Source: Hymenopellis radicata (lineage: Eukaryota; Basidiomycota; Agaricomycetes; Agaricales; Physalacriaceae). Taken from it: a DNA stretch of 64,000 bases. Below the pieces are notes generated by a model that was not told the origin of the DNA, searched no databases, and worked only from the letters and a program-made list of their open reading frames with translations. This document shows, piece after piece, positions 1 to 9,826 of the stretch. The stretch's first letter is position 1, and each line of letters opens with the position of its first letter. The translations under genes and the position numbers were made by a program. Location of the stretch: NCBI GenBank assembly GCA_015501595.1, contig JADNRX010000126.1, positions 1 through 64,000 of the forward strand. Reading direction: 5' to 3'.

Positions 1-1182
1 CTCGATATCACCCTTATCAATCGCAGCAATAAGGATCTTCCTTTCCCACTGCACCGTATGCGAGAGAAGGTGTTTGCAGAGTCCCCTCGATGGCGGACAG
101 CGCATCTGCATCATATCCAAGTCAACTCGGTTCTGTACGCACCTCTTCGCGGGCGGCTGCCTCAGCTGGAACTCTTGGATTTCGATTCCCAAGGGGTATG
201 GACTCTGACAATGCAGTAATATCGGCATTCAAGGATTGTCCACGTCTGGTGACGGTAGCCCTCACCGGAGCGGATCCTCGTATGCTGGAGCTTCCAGTGA
301 AGCAGATTACATGTTTGCGCTTGTCCGACAATCGGGGTGCTGATTATTTCGGAGCCTATGTCGATTTGATTAGTCGGTGTCCGTTGCTTGAGATCCTTCA
401 TGTGTATTTTCCCGAGCGCGCGCGAAACCCACTCCCGAAATCATTTACTCTCCCGTGCCTTCGTGGCCTCACCGCGACCTCAGATCCCTCTCTCCTAGAT
501 TCTCTCGCTCTTCCCGTCTGGAAGTAGCTGCTCTTTACCAGAGTCATTCTAGTAATCTCAATCCTGATGCGCTCTACTCCTTCTATTGCCTCATCCGACG
601 TTCCAGTTGCGCAAGCAATCTCACTGAGCTCAGGCTCATCCAGGTGCCGTTAACTCTGCATCGCTCCGAACCCCATCTTCTCCTCTCCATTCTCTCTCAG
701 ACCACCAAACTTGCTACGCTGCAGCTGGAGGCATCAATGCTGGATCCCTACACAATTCACCGGACAAGTGGAGTCGGACACAAATCATAGACATGATGAA
801 GGCTCTGAAGGTCGTCCCGGTCACTTTCCTTCCTCGACTAGTGTCATTCGACGTTATCGTGACTGGTCATAAGGACATGGATTATATTCCATACCTTCAG
901 CCTCACAACAGCTTTGTTTCCATGCTCAAAGCCCGGCGTGCAGGCAACGAGGACGGGCTGTTCAAGCTCAGGAAGTTTCGCTTCTGTCTATGTCCAGGAC
1001 GCTTCTTGACTCAGCGGCCCAGCAAATTGCCTATACAGCAAACTGTATTCAACGATCACGAAATTTCTGTTCTTCGTGGATTAGTTGAGGACGGGATGTC
1101 CTTGAATATTCGCTTCGAAGGTGTTCTTGCTTTCGACTCTGACCTAGTGGTGGTGGTGGCAGCGCATCGAAGGGTATTCTAA
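1..1182 (+). pseudogene. F-box/LRR-like family copy A, 5'-truncated by window edge, frameshifted
   Basis: This is the 3' two-thirds of a gene of the main F-box family (copies A-H here). Frame 1 from base 1 gives LDITLINRSNKDLPFP and RMREKVFAES, matching the region after the F-box in intact copies C, E and G. The frame then breaks three times: near 190 (the protein resumes as GMDSDNAVISAFKDCP), near 520 (LALPVWK where intact copies have LALPRLEVAAL), and near 785 (resuming as MMKALKVVP). The tail ends with HEISVLRGLVEDGMSLNIRF, the family C-terminus. Three frame changes make translation into one protein unlikely. The F-box and coil lie outside the window, so their state is unknown. Confidence 0.85.
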
Positions 1183-1500
1183 GGGGTACGGCGCGGAGTG
1201 TGGTGGTGATAGGCACTCATAGCAGTGATGACATTGCCAACTTGTATGTATTCACGACAAGAGATCTTCTGTAATGACCATCTCTACCTTCAAGCTCGCC
1301 TGCTGATGACGTTCGTCGACCCAGGGCGTATCCTGTGCGCCCCCTACAAGACACGGAGTATTCTTGAGTGCAAGAGCAGAGACTGGTGGTGTGGCCCTCG
1401 GTGATTCATGCCCGCGACTTGAAGCTGAAGGCGCTGGACAGAAAGGGGAGCGCTAGTGATCGGTTCCTCCTTCTAACCATCATCAATTATCGAGTATATA
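1183..1500. other. 3' trailer of F-box copy A, no gene seen
   Basis: Non-coding stretch after the family stop codon. It is similar to the trailers of copies C-E and G, with recognisable words such as 'gcctgctgatgacgttcgtc' and the 'gcgtatcctgtgcgcc' region, so the duplicated unit includes the trailer. No other gene is supported. Confidence 0.5.
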
Positions 1501-1558
1501 CAACTATACTCTCGTCAGTTATATACATATAACTGCAATTGGATGAGACTAACTGAAA

Positions 1559-2400
1559 TTGGAGCTACCTGACTGGAATTGGCAGTGGCACATCCGGCCG
1601 CTCTCGACAAACTGGAATTGGTACTGGCCGCCGCCTCCGCCCTTCCGTTTTGGGATGTCGGGATCAAACGGCATATGCCGAAGTGTTTTCCTTTCATTCT
1701 CCCATTCCGCCTTGCCTCCACCATGGACGACGACGCGAAGACGACGCTGGGTGTTGTTCAGGCAAGTCCTGAAGGTATCGGACATTACAAGAGACGGCTT
1801 GGTGCGCATTTTTGGTGATTCAGACACAGGCCCTGGGAAACTCCCCTATGACTCCGGCGGACCAAAGGTCTGAAATGGGCCTCAAATCCGCAAGATTTTA
1901 GAGGTTTTGAGCCTCAAATCCGCCAAAAATCGCCGAGGATGTCACGGCACGTGTCAACCTGTCACGTCTTCAGATCGCGTTTCTTGGCTTCTTTTTGGTC
2001 CTCCGCTTCGCCAAAGCTCATTTACGTCCGCGGTCCTCCACAACAGTCATTTCCGCGCCTTCTGAGAGCAGTAAGCGGGTCCGGTCCAAATTTTCACCCC
2101 GATGTACAGAGCCCAAAATTTACTCACAACCGCCTTTGGGCCCGTGAAATCCGCCAAATCCGCCGGCATTTCCTCCATTTTGGCCTCGAATCCGCGACTT
2201 TTCGCCGCCAAAATCGCGTTTTTGGGGCCCTCAAATCCGCCAAAATCGCCGGAGTCGTAGGGGAGTTTCCCAGGGCCTTCAGACACGGACAACTCATGTC
2301 GGTTGATCATCCCTCTTCCTTTTTGCAGCAACCCTTCACATCGTTCGAGAATCATTCCTAGGCCTCCACCGATCACGATGCTCATCTCGACGACTTTCTA
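1559..2400 (+). pseudogene. Open frame interrupted by the MITE, unrecognised
   Basis: A plus-strand frame from about 1559 reads through RFGMSGSNGICRSVF and VSDITRDGLVRIFGDSDT and enters the MITE at 1828. If the MITE and one target copy (1828-2286) are removed, the same frame continues as DNSCRLIIPLPFCSNPSH and stops near 2400. So the pre-insertion DNA had an open frame of roughly 130 codons. The protein is not recognised and codon quality is unremarkable; it may be a chance frame in an older repeat. Confidence 0.25.
1828..2278. mobile_element. hAT-like MITE with TIRs and 8-bp target duplication
   Basis: A 451-bp element starting AGGCCCTGGGAAACTCCC and ending with its reverse complement. The inverted ends match over about 30 bp with one mismatch. 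TCAGACAC flanks both sides (1820-1827 and 2279-2286), an 8-bp target site duplication as made by hAT transposases. Inside, copies of 'cctcaaatccgccaaaa' lie near both ends, like the subterminal repeats of hAT elements. It has no transposase, so it is non-autonomous. Assignment to hAT is inferred from duplication length only. Confidence 0.8.
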
Positions 2401-2845
2401 AGGAGGCTGCGGGGAACCTCATCAACGATTGGGTAAGTTATCCCGTACCCGTTTACGTCTCCGACTCATTGTTGGTGAGTGCCCTATCGCAATCGGAACC
2501 TACAGCATCGACCTCGTTTATTCCAGCACCAGCCGTGCAGCAGCCAGACCTAGGTCAGTCAGGTATTCGTTGATTGGCTTGAAGTAAACAAGTCTCTTTC
2601 GGAGGGCCAAAGTTGTCAGGAAAGAAGAGGCCATTCTCACTAGTGTAGAAATACAAGTGCCATTTCTATACCGGAAGTTATCTATCTCCAAGACCGTGGA
2701 ATGGGATGATCCCGACTATGAGCATTGAGGGCGGGATCCCGATTCCAGTCAGTGGCGAGGGCGGGCCAGACACTAACTGAAAGTGGTCGGAGGTAACTGA
2801 AATTGGTTGGAGGTAACTGAAATTGGTACCGATTTCAGTTAGCAT

Positions 2846-2960
2846 CCGCTAACTGACGAGATGCTTTTTGTCATGCCTCTCAATTATCGATACCGTATGG
2901 CTTGCTGTCTCCTACCTCGTTGACTAGCAGCCCCTCCAACCGCAACCACTTCATGGCCGT
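2846..2960. other. No gene seen
   Basis: Short AT/GC-mixed spacer between the repeat clusters and the leader of F-box copy B. The neighbouring 2400-2770 likewise shows no credible coding region. Confidence 0.4.
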
Positions 2961-2964
2961 CACG

Positions 2965-3209
2965 CTTGTTTACATGTCTGACAGGCGCATTTGTCCACGA
3001 CGCGTCTGTTTAACGGCGCTTATTTCAACCGACATCCTTCGTCGTCTGGTCCAACAGCCTTCATCGTCTCTCCCAGCATCCTTCAAGCATTGCCGATAGA
3101 GTACAAGCATCCTTCTTACTTCGAGTCTCTCTATGGGCACCTGGTTCGTTTATCCCTAATTCACGCACGCTGGCATCTCACGCGTTATCACAGATTGCGA
3201 GATACTTCG
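2965..3209 (+). promoter_or_regulatory. Conserved 5' leader module of the F-box family (copy B)
   Basis: The block around 2980-3045 (gacaggcgcatttgtccacg, then cgcgtctgtttaacggcgc) recurs upstream of copies D, E, F (twice), G (twice) and H. It lies about 150-250 bases before the conserved ATG of MESK/MESN. It contains short open frames in some copies that are not conserved in frame, so it is more likely promoter or 5' untranslated DNA than coding. Function is inferred from position only. Confidence 0.6.
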
Positions 3210-4189
3210 ATGGAATCAAAACGTTCGCCATGCGTCTCCCCCGTCGTATACAGCGCTCGTCTTGAACGCCAAGACCAAACCGCTATTAATTTTCGCCGCC
3301 TTTCCGCATCAAACGTTCCACGGACAGACCGAGAACTGTCCGATATCCAGACCACCATCCTCCCTGCTCTTGATCAGGATATCTTGGCTGTCGACTCGGA
3401 TGCTGCAGTCACCACAGCGCGGCTCGCTCTCGAGTCCTTTCAGCGGGAGCGAGACGCGCTGGAAAGCATCAAACAGAATTATGAAAATATATATCCACAC
3501 GACGTCGTATCCCCCCAGAGATCTGGTCTGAGATTTTCCTGTATGGACATTTCTTGGACACCATGGACCGGGACGAAGTGTTTAATTCACCATTTGGCAC
3601 CTCAGCCAGGTGTGCCAGACCTGGCGCAATCTTGCTTTCTCTTTCCATTCCTGCTGGTCGTCTGTTGCGCTTAAATTCCCATCAGCATCTGAGAGGGATG
3701 TAAAACGCCTAGCCTTTGTCCTTGAGCGCTCCCACCAGCATTTTCTGGATAAGTATCACCCTTATCCAAAACAGCATTGACGATCTTCCTTTCCCCAGCC
3801 ATATGCGAGAGAGGGCGTTCGCAGAATCCTCTCGATGGCGGACCGCGCGTCGCCATGTCGAGTCGTCGGATTTGCTGTATGCACGTCACTTTCCTCCCTC
3901 GACATCAAAGTGACTGGCCATACGGACATCAGTCACGTCCCTTACCTTACACCGTTCAACGACTTTGTTTCCATGCTCAAGACGCGACGTGCGGGCGATC
4001 TACTTATTATCAAAACTCCGGCAGTTCCGCTTTTTTCTTAGAACGAGATATTCCGGTCATTCCCCCGCGACTTACGAGTATCGACCTGTTTTTGATGATT
4101 ATGAAAGGTCTGTTCTCCGTGGATTAGCTGGGGATGGGATGGCCTTAGACATTCACTTTGAAGGGGTTCTTTATTTCAATCTACAGTGA
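3210..4189 (+). pseudogene. F-box/LRR-like family copy B, internally deleted
   Basis: It starts at the family ATG (MESKRSPC) and keeps the coiled N-terminus (TDRELSDIQTTILPALDQD, then ARLALESFQRERDALESIK). About 12 bases before the F-box codons a 1-nt loss changes frame, so the F-box sequence (IPPEIWSEIF) is out of frame. At about 3882 the sequence jumps from the 'DLLYA' region to the 'HFPPSTSK / SLDIKVTG' region, removing roughly 230 codons of the LRR-like part. The tail ERSVLRGLAGDGMALDI and a stop at 4189 remain. The intact length is about 560 residues, so this copy cannot make a normal protein. Confidence 0.85.
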
Positions 4190-4300
4190 CCTACTGCGTT
4201 GGTGGCAGAGCATCGAAGGGTGTTATAGAGGAACGGACGCATATTTAATCATGGCGGTTTACTCATCTATTGATTTGCCAAGGTAAACCTACTTGACTCT

Positions 4301-4885
4301 AACACATCGGGGGTATCGGGCTGAGAAAGTAGTTAGAAAAATCCGATTTTGTCTGCCCAGAAAAGCCAATTTACTCGGAATCAATCTCATCTTGGAAAGT
4401 TTGATTTTCCCGTCTGAGAAATGCTCTTGGAAAACTCAATTTTCTCAGAAACTTCCCAATCTGGGAAAGTCTGATTTTCTCGGCGCAGACGGCATCTGAG
4501 AAAGGCAGCTTTTCTTGTCAGTTTTCTCAGCAGGGAAAGCCTGATTTTCTGAGATGACAAAGGCTCTTGCAAGCCTTTGAATTGTTTTCCTAGCTGAGAA
4601 AGGCTTGCAAGAGCCTTTGTCATCTCAGAAAATCAGGCTTTCCCTGCTGAGAAAACTGACAAGAAAAGCTGCCTTTCTCAGATGCCGTCTGCGCCGAGAA
4701 AATCAGACTTTCCCAGATTGGGAAGTTTCGGAGAAAATTGAGTTTTCCAAGAGCATTTCTCAGACGGAAAAATCAAACTTTCCAAGACGGGATTGATTCC
4801 GAGTAAATTAGCTTTTCTGGGCACACAAAATCGGATTTTTCTATCTACTTTCTCAGCCCGGAAAATTTGATACCCCCGATGTGTA
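4301..4885. mobile_element. Fold-back palindromic element, ~585 bp
   Basis: Two long arms, about 4301-4570 and 4600-4885, are near-perfect reverse complements around a short centre (gaattgttttcctagctgag). Ends are acacatcgggggtatc and gatacccccgatgtgt. The arms contain repeated words of the type gaaaatcagactttccc, so they are internally repetitive. TACTTGA occurs a few bases outside each end (4290-4296 and 4889-4895), a possible target duplication though not flush. The arms give the same translated frame on both strands, a by-product of the palindrome. Probably a fold-back or MITE-type element; no transposase is present. Confidence 0.8.
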
Positions 4886-4922
4886 AAGTACTTGATACAC
4901 ATCCGGTTCAATCCGTACTAGT

Positions 4923-6559
4923 CTAGAAATATTTCACCAGCTTCGTCGCCTTCTTCCCTTCATCACCTTCACTTTCCAACGACTTTGCCAACAAGGCATG
5001 CACAGCCAAAAAGCGATCAACAACCACCTTCCCGAGTACACTCTCCGCAAAAGAATCCTTCAACAACTCCTCCCGAGCCGCCTCCCAAGTCAACGGAAAC
5101 TGTTCCGTTATACCCAACGCTGCACGCTGTTCGGGCGTCATCTCAGCAGCAGCAACATCACTCAGGTCCTTCATAGCAGGCTCCTCAGACTCCGCGACAC
5201 CGCGCGCGCCTGCACCGAGGATCATCGCAAGAGCGAGGTACTGTCAAAACAGGTTAGTCTTGAGGGGCTAAACGCGCAAGGAGACAGACATACTGGATTA
5301 GCTGTTCCATCAACGAAGCGGACCTCAAAGTTCCGCGACAGAGGCGACGTCAGATTCGTCAACCGGATCGGTACCTCACGGTTATCTGTGCCCCAGCAGA
5401 CGTACGTTCCTCCAGCGTGTATACCGTCTTGCATGCGCGCATACGAAATGGGCAACGGCATGCTGATAGCGGGAATTGCTTTGGCGCGCTTGAGAAGTCC
5501 TGCTAGGAACGATTCTTCGAAGGATGCGAGGCGATCGTCGGGTCTGCGTTGGCCGTTCGTTGAGTGAATAGAAATGTGCGTGTGGGCGCCGCTGCCGGGG
5601 CCATGGGGGCTGATGCGGGGTGCGAATGTCGCCCGATAATTGTGTTTGTATGCGACGTTGGTGATGGTTTCCCGCGCGTAAATTAAAGCGTCCGAGGCTT
5701 GCAAGGGTGGAAGCGGACCTGTGACGATTTCGTACTGCATTTGACGCGTAAAGGCGATGAAAAGAGATATTTAAACGCATACATACCTGCCCCGATGCAG
5801 CTTCAGGATGATACATGTTAACCTCGATCCCGCCTTTGATTAAAGAGTCACAAATGTCGCGCAATATACGCGACTCAGGGCTGCCTGTCATGAGACCGCT
5901 ACATCCTGAGTAGACGTGTTGACTGAGGCCGCCGATAGGATCCGTAGATTTGAGCAAAATGAACTCGATTTCAAAGCCGACCAGGAATTCTACCGACGCG
6001 TTTCGTTTGGCTGATCTAAAATAAATGTGAGCCACTGAACCGTATCAGTAGAACAGAATACACGCACTCTACGACGCGTTCAAGGATCGTGCGAGGACAT
6101 AAATCCACCTGAAGAGACAGGGATCCGTTCACACTGACAGGCACCTTGTGCTGGAAGTACCCCATAACAGTCGCCATTCCCTCATCGTACGGACACAGAC
6201 GAAGCGTAGAGGGGTCGATAACATAGAACCATTCGCCCGCTGGCGGAACGCCATCGACCAGTTGAAGTTCAACCATGCCCAAGACGGCCCTGGCCAACGC
6301 GAGACCCGGACGCGACGATTCCATCGTCTTGAGGAAGAATTGCAATGGCAAGACGCGGCATCGAACGATACAGGTCAAGTCGACCCAAATGACGCGGACG
6401 TAGGCTGGGGAACATCGTGAGATATCTTGTTTATACAAGATAAAAGATCCTACATATTCCAAGACCAGACAGCTCTGCAGGCTTGACAGCCGCGGGCGCG
6501 TTTAAAGTCGCTGGAGAGTACGGGACGCCCAAGGCGGAATGGCTGCCAGTGGGGTTCAT
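4923..6559 (-). CDS. Glutamine-synthetase-like protein (FluG/class-I type), GS1
   Basis: Five exons on the minus strand: 6559-6454, 6404-6068, 6015-5787, 5734-5294 and 5240-4923, together 476 residues. All introns are GT-AG and about 50 nt. The start is the ATG giving MNPTGSHSALGVPY, aligned with the paralogue at 48 kb. Catalytic-domain motifs: GFEIEFILLKS (about residue 160, metal-binding Glu pair), GPGSGAHTHIS (about 262, ammonia/glutamate-side loop with His), GTDNREVPIRL, and RFVDGTANPYLALAMILGAG. The GS catalytic fold joins ammonia or an amine to a carboxylate using ATP; the FluG-type group is diverse and the substrate is unknown. The classical N-terminal beta-grasp is not obvious. The fold-back element ends only ~40 bases past the stop. 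Two further partial copies are at 21.1 and 52.3 kb. Confidence 0.88.
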
Positions 6560-7156
6560 GGCGGCGTTGGGGAAAAGAACGACGTCGATGACCGGATCCG
6601 TCCTTGTCTTGGATCGTCGATCGAGGATCGACACGCAACTGAACGCGAAGATCTAGATTCAAAGGCCATTTAAAGCGGTGCAAGTTAAAACCTCTGCACC
6701 ATTGTGCGTGATTAACACCTTCTGCTCTGCTTGGGCGCTTCGAGCGCAGTTCTACAACGTGGATCAAAAGTCTGTTGAATTGCGAGCACGTGCATGCTTT
6801 TGCGGCAGAGGCGTCGGACTTTGAAATTTTGACCCATGGAAGCAGTCTACCCAGTCACTGCACCGTGAGCGCCATTTCTGTCCCAGGCTTCTATCAGACT
6901 GACTGTACAAGCCTGAAAATGTCGATCCAAACCGGAAGCCCGTTGCCACTGCTTGGAACGTTGAACGTTGATGTTCTTAAGGTCTTAAGTACGTTCGGGA
7001 GATGCCCTATCAAGTTTAACAAGAGTGTCGAAAGTGACGATGGACAGCACCAAACTTGAGGGACATGATTGATAGATTCTTTGATACGGGCCAATCTTTA
7101 GTACAATATAGTAGTAAGAACTACTAAACTTTATTTCATGGTAGCATAGCATTGAT
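6560..7156. other. Spacer upstream of GS1
   Basis: No gene seen. The part nearest GS1 (about 6600-6770) is repeated at 21.1-21.3 kb upstream of the GS fragment, so a GS promoter-region copy moved together with its first exon. Confidence 0.45.
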
Positions 7157-8690
7157 CTACTCTAACTCACTCTCATCGGAGTCAGGCTCAGGCAACACCG
7201 ATCTGAAAGGTACATGAGCTGTACGATATAGAAGTAGGAAAGTAACCGTACCTGCCCCCTCGCGTGATATCAATACGTCTCCGATAGCGTGGAGACAGGT
7301 TTAAAAGGGTGTTGAAGTCGTCTTCTGCCATGAACCTCTGTCGCTCTGGGTAGGGCATCTCAAGCCAGATATGCACCCGTAAACTGGTCAAGATTTTCGC
7401 CCTATGAGGAGCCTTCAACGTCAGCAGAAGGCCACGAATATCCCACGCAGATAGTATGGGCGGCATGTTCTCCTGAAAGCCATGAACACGCCGGCGACCC
7501 CCGTACCACCGGTTGACTATGAACGTAACGCTCTTCAGACGTTCCATCCCAAATGACTTATGGGCCAGAAAAGTGAGACAATCGCCCAACCCATCCCCGT
7601 CGTCGCCTAAGAACCTCATACAGAGCGTCTCCAAGGCGCCGCATGCCTCGGCCAGAAACCGAAGCACCGACGCAACATTTTCACCCAGCGTGATATCCCA
7701 GTTCGCGATGGAGAGGGATGTGAGGCTGCACTGAGATTCGCGAATGAACGCCGAGATATAATCAAAGACGGGCGACTTCTCCGTGCCGTCCAGATGAATC
7801 GACAGCTCCTCCAAGGCCGGCATCCTCATGCAACCAACGGGAATATGCGATGTGATGTGCAACTTTCGCGCTTTCGGGAGTGTTACGACAACATCCGGGT
7901 CCGCGGGAATGTCAATGGAACGCCCTCGATAATCCCTCTTGAAAACGAGCGTTACGTCCCGTAATTCAGAGCCATCAATAGAGCAGAGGAGATCGCGACC
8001 AATGTGCGAATAGTCCTCTACAGAAATATCCAAGTTGATTAGTTGTTTCCATGGAACACGGAAGAATGAAGAGGAAGCGCGCGTGAGGGAAAGGATTCGC
8101 AGACACGGGGCATTGCTGAACACATCACACGTGGAGCTGGACTCTACTAGTGACGATTCGGAAGATGTAATGGTGAGATCTTTGAGCAGATAGATGTTAT
8201 GATGAAGAGGCGCAAGGTAAGTCGCTATGTTCGTGGTCGAAAGCCCAGTAATGTTGAGCTTCAGCGACTTCCAGCGATTAGAAGTCGCGAAAAGAATCTG
8301 TAGGGATTGGATCACGTCGGTCTCTGGTGCAGTGGAGGTATTAGGCTGGCTATCGGTAGACGGCGCCTCCAAAATAAGGTTGATTGAGAGGGCCACGTTC
8401 TTGGAACGCGTCAAAGCCTCTGATAGCCAGCGGTCCGGCGTTCTATGTTGAAACGGAAGGCGAAGATAAAGGGAGCTCCAAATCGCCGGAGTACCAAGCA
8501 TAATTCCTCTCCACCGGAGACATGTAATCGCGAGATCATATCGCCCGCCTTGGCACCTATCCATGATGGAATACACAGGCTCACATGCCTCGATGAAGAT
8601 ATTGACGAGGATTTCATTGGGAAGACTGTCAATGGTGATGCGCTGGACATGCGCGTCCAATGTAAACTCTGAGTGCGCGAGGCACAACGA
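7157..8690 (-). CDS. F-box protein, unrelated to the main family
   Basis: One long open frame of about 500 residues. Near its N-terminus is a good F-box: ITIDSLPNEILVNIFIEAC, then CLRWRGIMLGTPAIWSSL (residues ~17-75), the Skp1-binding module of SCF ubiquitin ligases. The remainder is leucine-rich and LRR-like (LRILSLTRASSSF, LEELSIHLDG, LTSLSIANWD). No ATG precedes the F-box in this frame, so the true start is probably in an upstream exon; a TAG/acceptor-like site lies near 8700. At the 3' end an intron gtacgg...tttcag (about 7201-7251) would give a C-terminus RSVLPEPDSDESELE with stop at 7157-7159; without splicing the frame ends at 7188. The acidic tail looks genuine. Substrate unknown. Confidence 0.75.
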
Positions 8691-9826
8691 CGTGTCGCTC
8701 CTAATAGAGGCCAGTCAAGGCAGTCTAGCAATACAGCAGAAACCGACGAACATATTTGCAAGCAGAAAATCAATCTGGCCCTCAAACTGAAAGGAAATTG
8801 CACCTCACGGATGATGCAGTCCAAGTCGAAAAGTCGAAAGTTAACAACAAAGGGTCTCAGGTTAACGTTTCAATCGTGGCGGTTCTATTTGCACGTGTTG
8901 TGCTTTCATCACGTGCGCCACAACAGCACTTTGTCCTTAGCCACTTGTTTGGAGTCCCATTTTCACAATTAGAAACCGAGGATGCATTGAACGGGGAGAT
9001 AGCAGCACTGGAATCTAAAGAATACGGAGTAACATTCACTTTATACGACTTATTCCTTCCTGTGTGTTTCGATCGCGCCCTTTCTTTCTTCCCTCCTCAC
9101 AAGTCGATTCTCCGAATTAAGTACAGTAGTCTGTAAAATGCATGCCTGAGGTACACAGGATCTATTGCTCTATCAAGGAAGAGTCATAGCCTCATGGCGT
9201 TCGAGCAAACAGAACAAAGACGGTGGGCTTACTACCATCCGGAGAACACGCCTCTCATGCTCAATCTGAGTCTCGCTTCGGCCGCCTCATTGCTGAAATT
9301 GGACTCGCTTAAAACCATATTTGATGTCCTGCCCATCGTTCTCTCTCTCCGATGACTACATTCCTCATTTTCATCCTTGCCGGATGCCGCCTACCGTCCA
9401 ACGTTGGTAACGCAGTATTTCCATGCTTTGAACACCCCTGTGTAGCAGCGCCTGTCGCAGCTGTTACTATGTAGTAGCTTTGACATATTCTAATCTCAAA
9501 CGTAGCCTCTTTCGTATCTCAAGCTCACGAGCACACTCATATAATGTTGGACCTGGGTGAGGTGGTTCGTCTACGAGCAGCAGTCTCTGCTCTTCACACT
9601 CAAGAATACTCCGTGCGTTGTAGGGGCGCGCAGGATACGCCCTAAGTCGACGAATGTCATCAGCTAAGCAACCGTGAAGGCAGAGATGATGCAGGGCCAT
9701 TACAGAACATCTATTGTGTCGAATACTTACAAGTTGGAAATCTCATCACTGTCATCACCATCAGACTTCGCGCCGTACACACCCAGATCCCCTAGAATAC
9801 CATCCGATGCTCTGCCGCCACCACCT
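8691..9826. other. Intergenic; 3' trailer block shared with copy E
   Basis: Up to about 9350 I see no gene. From about 9380 to 9826 the DNA matches 17580-18006 (shared words ccttgccggatgccgcctac and tgtagcagc), the trailer downstream of copy E. It is thus part of the unit that duplicated with F-box copies C and E. Confidence 0.55.

Larger units (their letters stand above)
1535..2845. repeat. Two clusters of AACTGAAATTGG-type repeats bracketing 1.2 kb
   Basis: The word taactgaaattgg and close variants (taactgcaattgg, gactggaattgg, aactggaattgg) occur several times at 1535-1625. They occur again at 2770-2835, in the same orientation, and the second cluster ends with a reversed copy (atttcagttagc). 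The spacing suggests ends or internal repeats of a larger element into which the hAT-like MITE at 1828-2278 inserted. I could not define its borders or a target duplication. Confidence 0.45.

Noticed and set aside
4387..4911. Open frames on both strands of the fold-back element
   Set aside because: Both strands give the same translation because the DNA is palindromic; no domain and repeat-built sequence.
8756..9136. 126-codon plus-strand frame
   Set aside because: No domain, atypical composition, and lies in the likely promoter or first-exon region of the minus-strand F-box gene.
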